This document shows positions 1 through 9,921 of a stretch of DNA of 29,997 nucleotides, in pieces; position 1 is the stretch's first letter; the number at the start of each line of letters is the position of its first letter. This stretch comes from an uncultured bacterium (GTDB lineage Bacteria; Patescibacteriota; Gracilibacteria; BD1-5; UBA6164): positions 1 through 29,997 of the forward strand of contig CAMZKR010000056.1 in NCBI GenBank assembly GCA_947311335.1, given 5' to 3'. A program made the position numbers and the translations under genes. The notes beneath the pieces were generated by a model. The model was not told the DNA's origin and did not search any database. It saw only the letters and a list, made by a program, of their open reading frames with translations.

Positions 1-34
1 TCGTCTAATAAACAACTTGTTAGAGTTGCGAACA

Positions 35-125
35 TTAGAACGAAACTCGATGGGGTTGAAGTATTTCCTGGAGCGAAGCATAAGGAAATCAAGACCCCGG
101 AGAGAGCGAAGCGATTTCGTTCTAA
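35..125. repeat. GC-richer inverted-repeat element (REP-like or structured RNA)
   Basis: An 11-bp perfect inverted repeat (TTAGAACGAAA at 35-45, TTTCGTTCTAA at 115-125) encloses a second one: GGGGT at 52-56 against ACCCC at 94-98, and ATTTCCT at 63-69 against AGGAAAT at 83-89. The 9-mer GAGCGAAGC occurs twice, at 71-79 in the inner loop and at 104-112. TGCGAAC occurs as a direct repeat outside, at 27-33 and 136-142. Base composition is clearly richer in G+C than the flanks. It matches no rRNA, tRNA, tmRNA, SRP or RNase P motif that I know. GAGCGAAGC-type hairpins resemble interspersed palindromic repeats of other bacteria, so a dispersed repeat is the likeliest reading and a structured RNA the alternative. 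Confidence 0.55.
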
Positions 126-187
126 CTATACCCTATGCGAACTTTTTGCTTGATTTTATTCTAAATCAATATATTATACGTATAGTT

Positions 188-1345
188 TTACCATTCATCG
201 TAATTTCTTATTTCATAATCAAAATGTCATATTTCTTTATTATAGTAATACATCATTCAATAATTTTTATTTTTATATTGTTGAAAATCAGTAGGTAAAA
301 ATTTTATATATCATAAATCATATAATTGTTTTGCAGTTAAGGCTGATTTTCAATTATGATCTTGTTTGTATTTTTTATTTCAATTTTCAATATATAATAA
401 ATTAATTTCTCTTACTGCTTTATTTGCATAATTTTTACACTTAGTTTCAGATAATATATTTTCTTCATTTTCTTCAGTTAATTCTTCAAACACTTTATTT
501 CTTACTAATTCTATGTTTTGTATAAAATCTTTATTTAAAGAATCTTTTCATTTTATAATTTTAGTAAATTCGTTTTCAATTAATGAACTAAAAGCATAGC
601 AACCTTTGTCTGATTTTTCTATTTCTTTAGCTAAATTCAAAAACATATATATTGATTTCTCTCTATCTCAACCTTTTCATTTCATAATAGAAGCCATAAT
701 CTTTGATCAAGGAACACTGTCTTTATTAGCACTAGCTATTTTATAATAATCAGAAGCCTTTAAAGGTTCTTTTTTATAAAAATAATAAATATATGCTAAA
801 TAGTAAGGTATAGAATAAGTTTTACATGGATTTTTATATTTATCTTCATTTATAATCTTTGTTAAATCATCTTCTTTAATGATATTGTTAATTTTTCCTT
901 TATTACAAAAATTTTTAATTCATTTTAATCATAAATTAATTCATTGGTTTATATATAATTCTTGCTTAGATTTATCTAAATTTTCATATCTTTGATTATA
1001 TGCAGGTAATAATAATTGTCATATAATATAAGGGTGTTTAAAATAAGGGTTTAATTCTGTTATTAAATCAAGCATTATATACAAATATTTTTTATATTCA
1101 GAAGATATAGCATTATCTCAAATATATTGTATAGTATTAAGCCAATAATAATCAGCTTTTAAATTTTTAAATCAAAAACTAGATAATTTTACAATTTCTT
1201 TTTTTTGTAAATGGTCAGGATGATTTACTATATTATTTTTTATTTCAATATAATATTTTTCATAGTTAAATTTATTTATTTTAAAAAAACAAAATAATAA
1301 AACAATAAAAAATATAATAGCAGCTATTTTTTTATATATTATCAT
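188..1345 (-). CDS. membrane-anchored helical protein, TPR-like, unknown function
   Basis: 385 residues with TGA as Gly. The start MIIYKKIAAIIFFIVLLFCF is a single hydrophobic segment after two lysines, so it is an N-terminal membrane anchor or uncleaved signal with the rest outside. No lipobox is clear: the Cys near residue 19 sits inside the hydrophobic run. The remainder is rich in Lys, Asn, Tyr and Ile and looks like paired helices, for example the stretches with KADYYWLNTIQYIGDN and LKASDYYKIASANKDS. This spacing recalls TPR repeats, but I cannot confirm the family. It starts 12 nt after the jag stop and is probably co-transcribed. Jag usually sits beside the membrane insertase yidC, but this protein has only one hydrophobic segment and is not YidC. 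Function unknown. Confidence 0.8.
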
Positions 1346-1357
1346 ATTATTTTTTAA

Positions 1358-1846
1358 TTATATATCACTTCAATTAATATCTATAGTTAATTTATTAGTT
1401 TTTTTTCAAATATATAACCTTCTATCTTTTCCTATTCATTTACTTTCTGTATATATATTATTGTCTAACGCACTTATATAAGAATGTATTTTTTTTCTCT
1501 CATATGCAGTAAAAAATGGTAATTTAATTTCTTTTCAATATTTTTCAATTGATTTAATTTTTGAGTTTATAAACAATTTTAATTTTTCTTCCTTAGATTT
1601 TAAATAATCATTTATTTCTAAGTGAATAATTATTTTTTCTCAAAGATTTCTTAATAATATTAATTTTAAAATATTTGTTATTACTTCTAAATTTTTACCA
1701 TGAACTCAAATTAAAATTCATGATTCATCACTATTTACTTTTATTAGAAATATATTTTCTTCTTCTGAAAATACTTCTACCTTTTTTATATCTATTTTCA
1801 ATTTATCAAAAAATTTTTTTGTTAATCTTTCTATTTTATCAGTCAT
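1358..1846 (-). CDS. jag: Jag/KhpB-type RNA-binding protein (KH + R3H)
   Basis: 162 residues. A KH-type core with the glycine loop GILIGVHGKNLEVI lies at about residues 43-56. A C-terminal R3H domain (about 105-155) carries the typical ERKKIH helix, then SYISALDNNIYTESKGIGKDR. Jag (KhpB) is a cytoplasmic RNA-binding protein. In Firmicutes it pairs with KhpA and affects cell-wall growth and division, and its gene usually follows yidC. Here it is the first gene of a minus-strand pair, and its partner downstream is a membrane-anchored protein. The usual N-terminal Jag_N domain is absent or very short, since the KH domain begins almost at once. The family call is strong and the physiological role is inferred. 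Confidence 0.9.
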
Positions 1847-1924
1847 AAGTAGCTTATAATAAATATATTTTTTGCTTTTTTAGATTAATAAAAATTATAA
1901 TTTTTACAAGTTTTTATATTTTTT

Positions 1925-1952
1925 TTGACAAATATATAAAAAAACTTATATT
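1925..1952 (+). promoter_or_regulatory. sigma70-type promoter for infB
   Basis: TTGACA at 1925-1930 and TATATT at 1947-1952 are separated by 16 bp, about 45 bp before the infB start. This is the best match to a -35/-10 pair in the 150-bp gap between divergent jag and infB. It is the likely main promoter of the translation cluster. Confidence 0.6.
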
Positions 1953-1996
1953 TGCTCTGTAATTTTCGTTATTTATTGCTAATTTTCAATTAAAAA

Positions 1997-4318
1997 ATGA
2001 GTGAAAGGAAAGATAAAAACATTGTAGATGATTATTATTCAAATTTATCAAGTTGAAATAATCAAAACTTAGAAAAAGAGAAATGAAAAGTAAAAACTAA
2101 GATAAAAATAAAAACTAAAAAACTTGTAATTAAATCTAAGATTAAAAAGAAAGAAACAAAAGAAATTGTAAAAGAAATTAAAAAAGAAGAAAAAATTAAT
2201 TTTACAATAAATAAAAAAGAAATTCATAATAATTTAGATAATAAGAAAAAAGAAGTAAAAGAAAATATCAAAGAAGATAAAATCTTAGAAAAAGGAACAA
2301 AAAAAATAGACTCATTTTCTTCAAACAAAAAAACTTTTACTAAAAAAACTTTTAAAAATTCTTTAACATTGAAGAATAATAATGAAAAAGATAATAAAAA
2401 ACAAAGAAGAACAAAATTATCTCCACATAAAATAAATAAGTATAGATTTAAAAATTTTACTAAAGATATTAGTTTTGTTAGATCAAGTAAAATAAAAAAG
2501 AATAAAAAAGAAACAAGAAAAGTTGAAGATATAAAACAAAATTTAATTAACCATACATGAGAAACTGTAGTTGTATGAGATATGCTTACATTAAAAGAAT
2601 TTTCAGAAAAAATAGGAATAACTCTTTCAAAACTCATTGCAGAATTTATGAAAAATGGATTGATTGTTAACATCAATTCTCCAATAGATTTTGATACAGC
2701 ATTATTGATTGCAGATTCATTTAATATTAAACTTGAAAAAGATTCATCTACATGAGTTAGTGTACAAGATTTATTAACATGAGATTTTAAAGAATTGTTT
2801 AAAGAAGAAGATTCTTCAAAGTTAGTAAAAAAAGTTCCAGTTATAAGTATAATGTGACATGTTGATCATTGAAAAACATCACTTCTTGATTATATAAGAA
2901 AAGAAAAAATAGTAGACACCGAAGCATGATGAATTACTCAAAGTATATGAGCATATCAAGTTGAGTATAATAATAATTTAATTACATTTTTAGATACACC
3001 TTGACATGAAGCCTTTACTATGATGAGAGCAAGGTGAGCAAAATCTACAGATATAGCCATTTTAGTAGTAGCAGCAGATGAATGAGTTAAACCACAAACG
3101 GTAGAAAGTATAAACCATGCAAAAGAAGCTTGAATCCCAATAATAGTCGCAATAAACAAAATGGATAAAGAAGGGGCAAATCCAGATCATGTAAAATGAC
3201 AATTATCAGAACATTGATTAACACCAGAAGATTGGGGAGGAGATATTCCAATGATACCAGTATCAGCAATAACAGGATTTTGAATAGATAACTTACTTGA
3301 AATAATTTTACTTGTTTCTGAAATGCAAGATTTAAAAGCAAATCCAGAAAGAGCATGAATAGCAACAGTTATAGAATCTCACTTAAATCCTAACTTATGA
3401 TCAGTAGCAACTGTTATAATTAATACAGGAGTTATTAATAAATGAGATAATGTTGTTTGTAAAAATTCATATTGAAAGGTTAAAATACTTAAAAACTATT
3501 CATCTAAAAATATTAAAATGGCTTGACCTTGATCTCCTGTTTTAATAGTAGGACTTAATAAAGTTGTTGAAGGGTGAGATATTTTACAAATAGTACCATC
3601 TTTAGATGTCGCAAGAGAAAAAGCTATAGAATATAATGAAATAATAGCAAATAAGAAAAAATTAAAATCATCATGACTTGATATGTTGATGTCAAAAATT
3701 AAAACATGAAGTTTAAAGCAATTAAAGATAGTGGTTAAATCAGATACAAACGGAAGTTTAGAAGCTATAAAAAATTCATTATTAAAACTTTCTACAAAAG
3801 AAACAAATGTTTTAATAATTCATAGTTGAGTTTGAAATATAACTGAGTGAGATCTTTTAATGTCTGAAGGAAGTTCGGCAATACTTATATGATTTAATGT
3901 TTGAATTGTTTCTACTGCCAAAAAATGAATAGAAAATACTAAGATTGAATTTATTAGTAGCAAGATAATATATCATATTACAGAAAGAATAGAAAAAATA
4001 GTTACATGAATGCTTGATACAAAAGAAGTTGAAATTATTATTGCAAGAGCAAAAGTATTAAAAACTTTCTATTCATCAAAAAAATTTACTGTATTAGGAT
4101 TAAACATTCCAGAAGAAGGATATATTGAAAATAAAACAAAAATAAAGGTAGTTAGAAATGATAAAATCATTTGAAAAGGAAAAATTTTATCATTAAAATC
4201 TTGAGTAGAAGAAGTAAAAAAACTTGAATGACCACTTGAATGTTGAATAAAATTTTCTTGAAGTATAGTTCCTGAAGAGAAGGATATTCTTGAAATTTAT
4301 AAAGTAGAAATACAATAA
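1997..4318 (+). CDS. infB: translation initiation factor IF-2
   Basis: 773 residues. IF-2 is the GTPase that brings initiator tRNA to the 30S subunit and promotes subunit joining. Residues 1 to about 180 are a Lys-rich, low-complexity N-terminus. An IF2_N domain follows (GETVVVGDMLTLKEF). The G domain starts near residue 280: G1 GHVDHGKTS at 287-295, then DTPGHEAF (G3) and NKMD (G4). Domains II to IV run to the end (for example GSIVPEEKDILEIYKVEIQ). Most key glycines are TGA codons, including both in G1, so the gene is readable only in code 25. The start is the first ATG after a good promoter, with no Shine-Dalgarno. It heads the cluster rather than sitting next to nusA and rbfA, its usual neighbours. 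Confidence 0.97.
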
Positions 4319-4322
4319 TATT

Positions 4323-4715
4323 ATGAATTTAGATAAAGTTAAAATTTTTGATGATTTAACAAAAAAAGAAAAAGAACAATTATTGCTTTTTTGTCAAGAA
4401 AGAATCGTTAAGAATAATGATATTCTTTTTAAAGAGGGAGATGAAGCCAATTCTATGTATATAGTAAAAAAAGGTATTTTCCAAGCTTTTAAGGATAATA
4501 AAATATTATGAGAAATAAAAAAATGATGATTAATATGAGAAATGGCTATATTTCAAAATAAACATAAAAGAAATGCTTCAGTGAAATCTTTAACAGATTC
4601 TATATTAATGGTTATTTCTTCATATGCTATTGAAAATATATCTAAAAATTATGAAAAAATATATAAAAAAATACAAAAAATAATTATAAAAAGAAAAGAA
4701 GAAAATAAAAAGTAA
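4323..4715 (+). CDS. small single-domain cyclic nucleotide-binding-like protein
   Basis: 130 residues, starting 4 nt after infB. The sequence has the CAP_ED beta-roll pattern: FKEGDEANSMYIVKKGIFQA at about 37-56, then a phosphate-binding-cassette-like segment GEMAIF with RNASV about ten residues later. In CRP relatives the Glu and Arg of this cassette contact the cyclic phosphate, and both are present here. A short Lys-rich helix follows. There is no helix-turn-helix DNA-binding domain, so it is not a complete CRP/FNR regulator. It may sense a nucleotide or act through a partner. Its place between infB and infA is unusual. Ligand binding is inferred from the motif only. Confidence 0.85.
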
Positions 4716-4782
4716 AAAAAGATTTGCATTTTTATATTTTTTCTATAAACTGACGAGGCTTTTAAAATAATATGTAAAATTT

Positions 4783-5010
4783 ATGTCAAAAGAAGATAAA
4801 ATAGAGGTTGAGGGAATAATTATAAAAGCTCTACCTAGTTTGGTTTTTGAAGTTCAATTACCAGATGATTTTTGATGAGGAATAATTAAGTGATACTTAA
4901 GTTGAAAGATGAGAAATAATTATATAAAATTAATAGAATGAGACAAAGTATTAGTTGAATTAAGCCCTTATGACACATCTAAATGAAGAATTGTTTTTAG
5001 AAACAAATAA
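4783..5010 (+). CDS. infA: translation initiation factor IF-1
   Basis: 75 residues, close to the usual 72. It is a single S1-like OB-fold that binds the 30S A site and assists IF-2 and IF-3. The start MSKEDKIEVEGIIIKALPS and the end DTSKGRIVFRNK match IF-1 closely, with the expected YIKLIEGDKVLVELSPYD strand pair. A 3-residue stretch of TGA glycines lies in the first loop (DDFGGGIIKGYLSGKMR). The 67-bp gap upstream is larger than most in this cluster and could hold a secondary promoter: TTGCAT at 4724-4729 is a weak -35, without a well-spaced -10. Confidence 0.97.
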
Positions 5011-5029
5011 TATATTATAAATTATAATT

Positions 5030-5155
5030 ATGAAAGTAAGAACATCTGTGAAGAAAATTTGTCAAAATTGTAAAATAGTACTTAGAAAATTTAAAAATAG
5101 AAAATGTGTTAGAGTTATCTGTAAAGATCCGAAACACAAACAAAGACAAGGATAA
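5030..5155 (+). CDS. rpmJ: 50S ribosomal protein L36
   Basis: 41 residues, too short for a casual scan but unmistakable: it starts MKVRTSVKKICQNCKIVLRK and ends PKHKQRQG. The zinc ligands of the Cys-containing form are present, C11 and C14 with C31 and H36. It is about three to four residues longer than the usual 37-38, through a small insertion in the middle (KFKNRK). The gene order infA-rpmJ-rpsM-rpsK-rpsD-rpoA-rplQ is the classical alpha operon. Confidence 0.97.
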   Translation: MKVRTSVKKICQNCKIVLRKFKNRKCVRVICKDPKHKQRQG

Positions 5156-5180
5156 TTTATATTTTAATAATTTAAACATT

Positions 5181-5546
5181 ATGGCAAGAATTGCTTGAAT
5201 TGTTTTACCTAATTGAAAACATGTTGAAATAGCTTTAACCTATATATATTGAGTTTGAAGAGCTGTTTCTAATGTTATATTAAATAAAGTTTGAATAGAG
5301 AAAACAAAAAAAATAGAAAGCTTATCAGAAGCTGAGTTAGATAAAATAAGAGAGGAGTTAAAAAATTATATAGTTGAGTGAGATTTAAGAAGATTAGTAG
5401 TATGAAATATTAAAAGATTAAAAGAAATAAGAAGTTATAGATGATTAAGGCATCAAAAAAGACTTCCTGTTAGATGACAAAGTACAAAAACTAATGCAAA
5501 AACAAGAAAATGAAAATCTAATACTATAGCATGAAGAAAAAAATAA
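5181..5546 (+). CDS. rpsM: 30S ribosomal protein S13
   Basis: 121 residues, normal length. S13 sits in the 30S head and touches the P-site tRNA and the B1 bridges. It starts MARIAGIVLPNGKHVEIAL and has the conserved RSYRGLRHQKRLPVRGQ followed by KTNAKTRKGK near the C-terminus. All 11 glycines are encoded by TGA, which makes this gene a compact proof of the recoding. Second member of the alpha-operon block, 25 nt after rpmJ. Confidence 0.98.
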
Positions 5547-5566
5547 TTTAATAATATTTATATAAT

Positions 5567-5959
5567 ATGGCAAAGAAAATAGTAAAAAGAAATAAAAAAA
5601 CAAGGAAAATTGTTCAACACGGACAAGCTCATATAAATGCTTCTTTCAATAATACTATAATTAGTATTACTGATGAAAAATGAAATGTTTTAGCTTGGGC
5701 AAGTTGATGAAGTACTTGATTTAAGTGATCTAGGGAATCTACTCCATATGCAGCACAAATGATTGCTGAACAAGTTTGCGAGAAAGTAAAAACTATGCAT
5801 TCAATGGAAACTGTAGATGTTTTTGTAAAATGAATTTGAGTATGAAGAGAACAAGCTATTAGAGGGCTTATATCTTGATGATTAGAATTAATAGCAATAT
5901 ATGATATTACTCCAATTCCACATAATTGATGTAGGAAAAAGAAAGTAAGAAGAATGTAA
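5567..5959 (+). CDS. rpsK: 30S ribosomal protein S11
   Basis: 130 residues, normal length. S11 lines the mRNA exit channel on the 30S platform. Conserved blocks are visible in order: HINASFNNTIISITDEKGN, LAWASGGSTGFKGSRESTPY, AAQMIAEQV, and the C-terminal DITPIPHNGCRKKKVRRM. The leader ends in TATAATATG, so a TATAAT-like run directly abuts the start codon and there is no Shine-Dalgarno. Confidence 0.98.
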
Positions 5960-6004
5960 TTTTAGATAAGTTTAATTTACTTTATATTTTAAGTTATAAA
6001 CGAA

Positions 6005-6628
6005 ATGCGTTATACTTGACCAAAGAAAAAACTATGTAGAAGAGAAGGTGTAAATCTATTTTGAACAGAAAAATATGATTTAACTAAGTCGAAAAGATGA
6101 CCTTTAAGATCAAGAAAAACTAGTTGATTTTGATTACAATTAAGAAAAAAACAATTAGCAAAAAGAATGTTTTGATTAAGTGAAAAACAATTTTTGTCTT
6201 ATTTTAAAAAAGCTCAAAAATCAACAAATGAGTGAACAACATGAGAAAAAATGTTAAAATTACTTGAATTAAGGCTTGATAATGTAATTTATAGATCAGG
6301 ATTTGCTAGAACAAGAATGCAAGCAAGGCAATTTGTTAGTCATGCACATTTTAATTTAAATGGAGTAAAAGTTTCTATTCCCTCAATTTCATTAAAACCA
6401 GGAGACACATTAGAGCTTAGAAATAAATTAAAAGAAAGCCCTTTATATAAATCTCTGTTAGAAGATTTAAAAGAATTTTCTAAGAATAATAAATGAAAAG
6501 TATCTACTTGTAAATGGGTTGATTTAGATATAAATAATTTAAAAATAATTGTAAAATCAATACCTACTAATGAAGATTTTGAAAAAATCATAGACATACA
6601 AAAAATAGTTGAGTTTTACTCAAAATAG
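6005..6628 (+). CDS. rpsD: 30S ribosomal protein S4
   Basis: 207 residues, usual length. S4 is a primary 16S rRNA-binding protein and part of the mRNA entry helicase. The N-terminal domain (MRYTGPKKKLCRREGVNLFG) has a single cysteine, so it is the zinc-free form. The S4 RNA-binding fold follows: RLDNVIYRSGFARTRMQARQ, then VSHAHFNLNGVKVSIPS. It ends in TAG. In E. coli S4 represses the alpha operon. No obvious S4 pseudoknot could be judged here by eye. Confidence 0.97.
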
Positions 6629-6661
6629 TTTCTTTATTATATTTAATAATATATTTAAGAT

Positions 6662-7642
6662 ATGCATATTATTCATAACATAGTCTGAGCACCAAAAATA
6701 TCACAAAATGATGTAGAAAAAAATAATTCAACTTTTACTATTACTCCATTACCAAGATGATATTGAGTTACTATTTGAAATTCTCTTAGAAGAATTTTAC
6801 TTTCAACAATACCTTGAACGCAGGTTACTTGAGTAAAGGTTAAATGAGTGAATCATGAGTATTCAACAATACCATGAGTAAAAGATAATATTGTAGATAT
6901 AATGCTTAATTTAAAAGATTTAATTATATCTAAAAAGGATGATTGAATTGAGTGGTTAAAATTAACTAAAAATAAATCTGGAGTTGTTACGGCAAAAGAT
7001 ATATCACTTCCAGCATGAATTGAAATTTTAAATAAGGATTTATACATAACTGAGATAGATCAAGATAAATTGGAATTAGATATAGATATAAGAATAGAAA
7101 AAAATGTGGGGTATCTTAGTATAGATGAGTTAAAAGAAAAAGAAGATGATGTTAATGTTTTACTAATTGATGCAAATTTTTCTCCAGTTTTAAATGTTAA
7201 ATATAATGTTGAATCTACTAGGGTTGATGATATAACAAATTTGGATTCTTTAATTTTAGAAATAAATACTAATTGAGTAATAACTCCTGTTGAAGCATTA
7301 AAGTTTTCATGAGATATGTTAAAATCATATTTTTCTTTATTTAATGAAGAATCAATGCAAGTTGAATGAAATTTTATATGAGATGTAAAAGATTTAATAG
7401 ATAGAGAAAAAGAAGATGTAAAGGAAGAATTAGAAAAAGAAACTTATACTCCAATTGAAATTATGGGACTATCTCCTCGTACGTTAAATGCATTAATTAA
7501 TTGAAATATTCTTTCAATTGAAAAATTGACAAAATGTACAGAAACAAAGCTTTCTTCTATTAAATGATTTTGAAAAAAGGCAATGACTGAAATCAGATCA
7601 TCATTAAAAGAAAGAGATTTAAAACTTTTGTGAGATGATTAG
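6662..7642 (+). CDS. rpoA: RNA polymerase alpha subunit
   Basis: 326 residues, full length. The N-terminal domain assembles the polymerase and shows GYGVTIGNSLRRILLSTIPG at about 34-53, typical of alpha. The linker (about residues 240-262) is rich in Glu and Lys. The C-terminal domain follows: EIMGLSPRTLNAL aligns with the UP-element-binding loop, keeping the Arg and Asn equivalent to E. coli R265 and N268. KGFGKKAMTEIRSSL supplies the second helix-hairpin. UP-element binding is therefore probably kept. Ends in TAG. Confidence 0.98.
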
Positions 7643-7678
7643 TTTTTAATTAAATATTTAATTTTTAATAGAATAATA

Positions 7679-8041
7679 ATGAGACATAGAGTTAAAAAAC
7701 ATTTAAAATTTAAGAAAAAAACTTTTCAACATAGAAAAGCAATGGAGAGAAATTTATTAACTAGTTTTTTTATACACAAGTCTATAAAAACTACTGAAAA
7801 AAAAGCTCGTTTTATTGTACCTATGGTGGATAAATTAATAAATGTAGTTAATAGTAAAGATGAAATGAATGCTATTAGATATGTGATGAGATATTTATTT
7901 ACAAAAGAATCATCTCTAGAATTATTTAAAAATGTAGCTCCAAAATATAAATGAAATAAAAAATCTTGATTTACAAGAATTATTCCTGTAAAGTATAGAG
8001 ATTGAGATAATGCTAAGATAGTATTATTAGAATTAGTTTAA
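7679..8041 (+). CDS. rplQ: 50S ribosomal protein L17
   Basis: 120 residues, usual length. L17 lies near the peptide exit tunnel. Diagnostic start MRHRVKKHLKFKKKTFQHRK, then LLTSFFIHKSIKTTEKKAR, and the C-terminal GFTRIIPVKYRDGDNAKIVL. It closes the alpha-operon block, but the cluster continues without a terminator into rplM. Confidence 0.98.
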
Positions 8042-8063
8042 TTTTTAAAGGTAAGAAAGTAAT

Positions 8064-8495
8064 ATGAAAACTATTATCCCAAAGCAAATAAAATGAGAAG
8101 ATAGAAAATGGTATGTGATTAACGCTGAAGGTTTGACTTTGTGAAGAATTTCAACAAAGATAGCTACAGTATTAAGATGAAAAAATAAACTTGATTTTTC
8201 TCCGCATGTTGATAATTGAGATTATGTTATAGTGTTAAATTCTGATAAATTTAAAGTTACATGAAAAAAAATGGATAATAAAATCTATTATAAACATACT
8301 GGATATTTATGAGGATTAAAAGAAACATCACTAAAAAGTCTTCTTATAAAAAAACCTACAGAAGCATTAAAACAATCTATTAATTGAATGTTACCAAAAA
8401 ATAAACTTAGATCATCTATGATTTCTAGATTGAAATTATTTGTGTGAAAAGAACATACTTTTGTTGCACAAAAACCAGAAGAATTAAAATTATAA
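8064..8495 (+). CDS. rplM: 50S ribosomal protein L13
   Basis: 143 residues, as usual. L13 is an early 50S assembly protein. WYVINAEGLTLGRISTKIA and the block VDNGDYVIVLNSDKFKVTGK are typical, followed by YYKHTGYLGGLKE. Its partner rpsI follows after 16 nt, the normal L13-S9 pair. The leader holds a G-containing run (AAAGGTAAG, 8047-8055), but it ends about 8 nt upstream of the start and matches the anti-Shine-Dalgarno only weakly. Confidence 0.97.
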
Positions 8496-8511
8496 TTAAT
8501 AAAAACTTTTT

Positions 8512-8904
8512 ATGACTAGTAAATATATATATACTATTTGAAAGAAAAAAACAGCATCAGCTCAAATTAAATTTTTTTCTTGAAAATGAGAAACAATAAT
8601 AAATGAAAGAAAAATTTCTGAATATGTTTCTAGAAAAGACTTATTTGATATTATTTTCTCACCTTTAAAACTTTGTAAAGTAAAAGATAATTCATATTTT
8701 GAAGTAAAGGTTAGTGGATCTTGAATTACATCTCAAGCTTATGCAATAAGACACGGATTATCTAGAGCTTTGGCAAAAAAAAGTGTAGAATTTAGATCTA
8801 TACTTAAAATAGCATGATTTTTAACTAGAGATGCAAGAAAAGTTGAAAGAAAGAAACCTTGAAAACACAAAGCTAGAAAGTCTATGCAATGGTCAAAAAG
8901 ATAG
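8512..8904 (+). CDS. rpsI: 30S ribosomal protein S9
   Basis: 130 residues, as usual. The C-terminal tail of S9 reaches the P-site tRNA anticodon. Visible marks are GKKKTASAQIKFF near the start, GSGITSQAYAIRHGLSRAL in the middle, and the tail RKVERKKPGKHKARKSMQWS ending in KR, the conserved terminal Lys-Arg. Ends in TAG. Confidence 0.98.
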
Positions 8905-8942
8905 TGTATTACTACTTAATTTAATATTTATAAAATTATCAT

Positions 8943-9365
8943 ATGCCTACAATTAATCAACTTATAAAGAAAAAAAGAAAAGATAAAACAAGAAAAAGTA
9001 AATCACCAGCTTTACAAGTTATAAAAAATTCTATAAAAAAATGAAAAATAATAAGAATGCCAAAAGGTACTCCTATGAAAAGATGAGTTTGCACAAAGGT
9101 TACAACAATGACTCCTAAAAAACCAAATTCAGCACTTAGAAAAGTAGCTAAAGTTAGATTAACTAACTGATATGAAGTAAATGCTTATATTGGATGAGAA
9201 GGTCATAATTTACAAGAACATTCTGTTGTTGCAATAAGATGATGAAGAGTAAAGGATTTACCTTGAGTTAGATACCATATTGTTAGATGAGTTCTTGATT
9301 GTGAATGAGTTCAATGAAGAAAACAATCAAGAAGTTTATATTGAGCTAAGAAACCAAAAAAGTAA
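8943..9365 (+). CDS. rpsL: 30S ribosomal protein S12
   Basis: 140 residues. S12 sits at the decoding centre. It carries [53 protein letters not shown] and GGRVKDLPGVRYHIVRG. It is longer than the 124-residue E. coli protein because of an insertion between SPAL and KRGVCT, as in Firmicutes-type S12. The lysines whose changes give streptomycin resistance in other bacteria (in KPNSALRK and GGRVKDLPG) are wild type. It begins a str-operon fragment (rpsL-rpsG) embedded in the cluster, without fusA or tuf. Confidence 0.98.
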
Positions 9366-9440
9366 ATAGATATTTTTGTGGAGTAAGTTAAACAATTGCT
9401 GAAAAAAATCCATACTATTTTATATTAATAATTGTTAAAA
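9366..9440 (+). promoter_or_regulatory. long rpsL-rpsG intercistronic region with inverted repeat
   Basis: At 75 nt this is the longest gap in the array after infA; the others are 16-45 nt. AACAATT at 9391-9397 pairs with AATTGTT at 9430-9436, which would place the base of a stem just before the rpsG ATG. In E. coli, S7 represses its own translation by binding the S12-S7 intercistronic RNA, so a similar control site is possible. A GGAG at 9380-9383 is too far from the start to act as a ribosome-binding site unless the RNA folds. No alignment was possible. Confidence 0.35.
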
Positions 9441-9893
9441 ATGACAAAGACAAATAATAATAATGATATACTAATAAATAAATTTATTAATTATATAATG
9501 CTTGATTGAAAAAAAAGTTTAGCTATAAAACTAATGGATCAAACTTTTAAAGAAATTAAATCTAAATGACAAAAAGATTCTAAATCTATATTTTTCAAAG
9601 CTTTAGAAAATGTAATGCCAAAAATAGAAGTAAGACCTAAAAGAGTTGGTTGATCTATATTTCAAGTACCACAAGAAGTAAAATCTAATAGAAAAATGTT
9701 CTTAGCTAGTAAGTGGATTATAGATTCTGCTAGATCTAAAAAATGAGCAAATTTTTCTAAATTTTTAGCCTCAGAATTAATAGAAGCTGCGAATGAAACA
9801 TGAAATGCTTTTAAGAAAAAAATAGAAGTTTATAAAATGGCAGAAGCAAATAAAGCATTTGCTAGATTTGCTAGATTTGCTAATAAAAGATAA
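9441..9893 (+). CDS. rpsG: 30S ribosomal protein S7
   Basis: 150 residues, as usual (about 156). S7 nucleates assembly of the 30S head and contacts the E-site tRNA. It shows FINYIMLDGKKSLAIKLMD, ALENVMPKIEVRPKRVGGS, QVPQEV and, at the end, YKMAEANKAFARFARF. It follows rpsL as in the str operon, but rpmA comes next instead of fusA. Confidence 0.97.
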
Positions 9894-9921
9894 TATAATT
9901 TAGTTTGTAATTTGTTATAAT

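Noticed and set aside
17..298. Plus-strand open frame of 93 codons over the GC-richer hairpin
   Set aside because: It runs through the inverted repeats and then antisense to the 3' end of the 188-1345 gene; the translation has no protein-like pattern.
2224..2676. Minus-strand open frame of 150 codons
   Set aside because: It is antisense to the Lys-rich N-terminal part of IF-2; the Phe- and Leu-rich product is the expected mirror of AAA/GAA codons.
1997..4318. Mycoplasma-type code (TGA as Trp)
   Set aside because: TGA falls on invariant glycines (GHVDHGKT, DTPGHE), and conserved tryptophans elsewhere are TGG.
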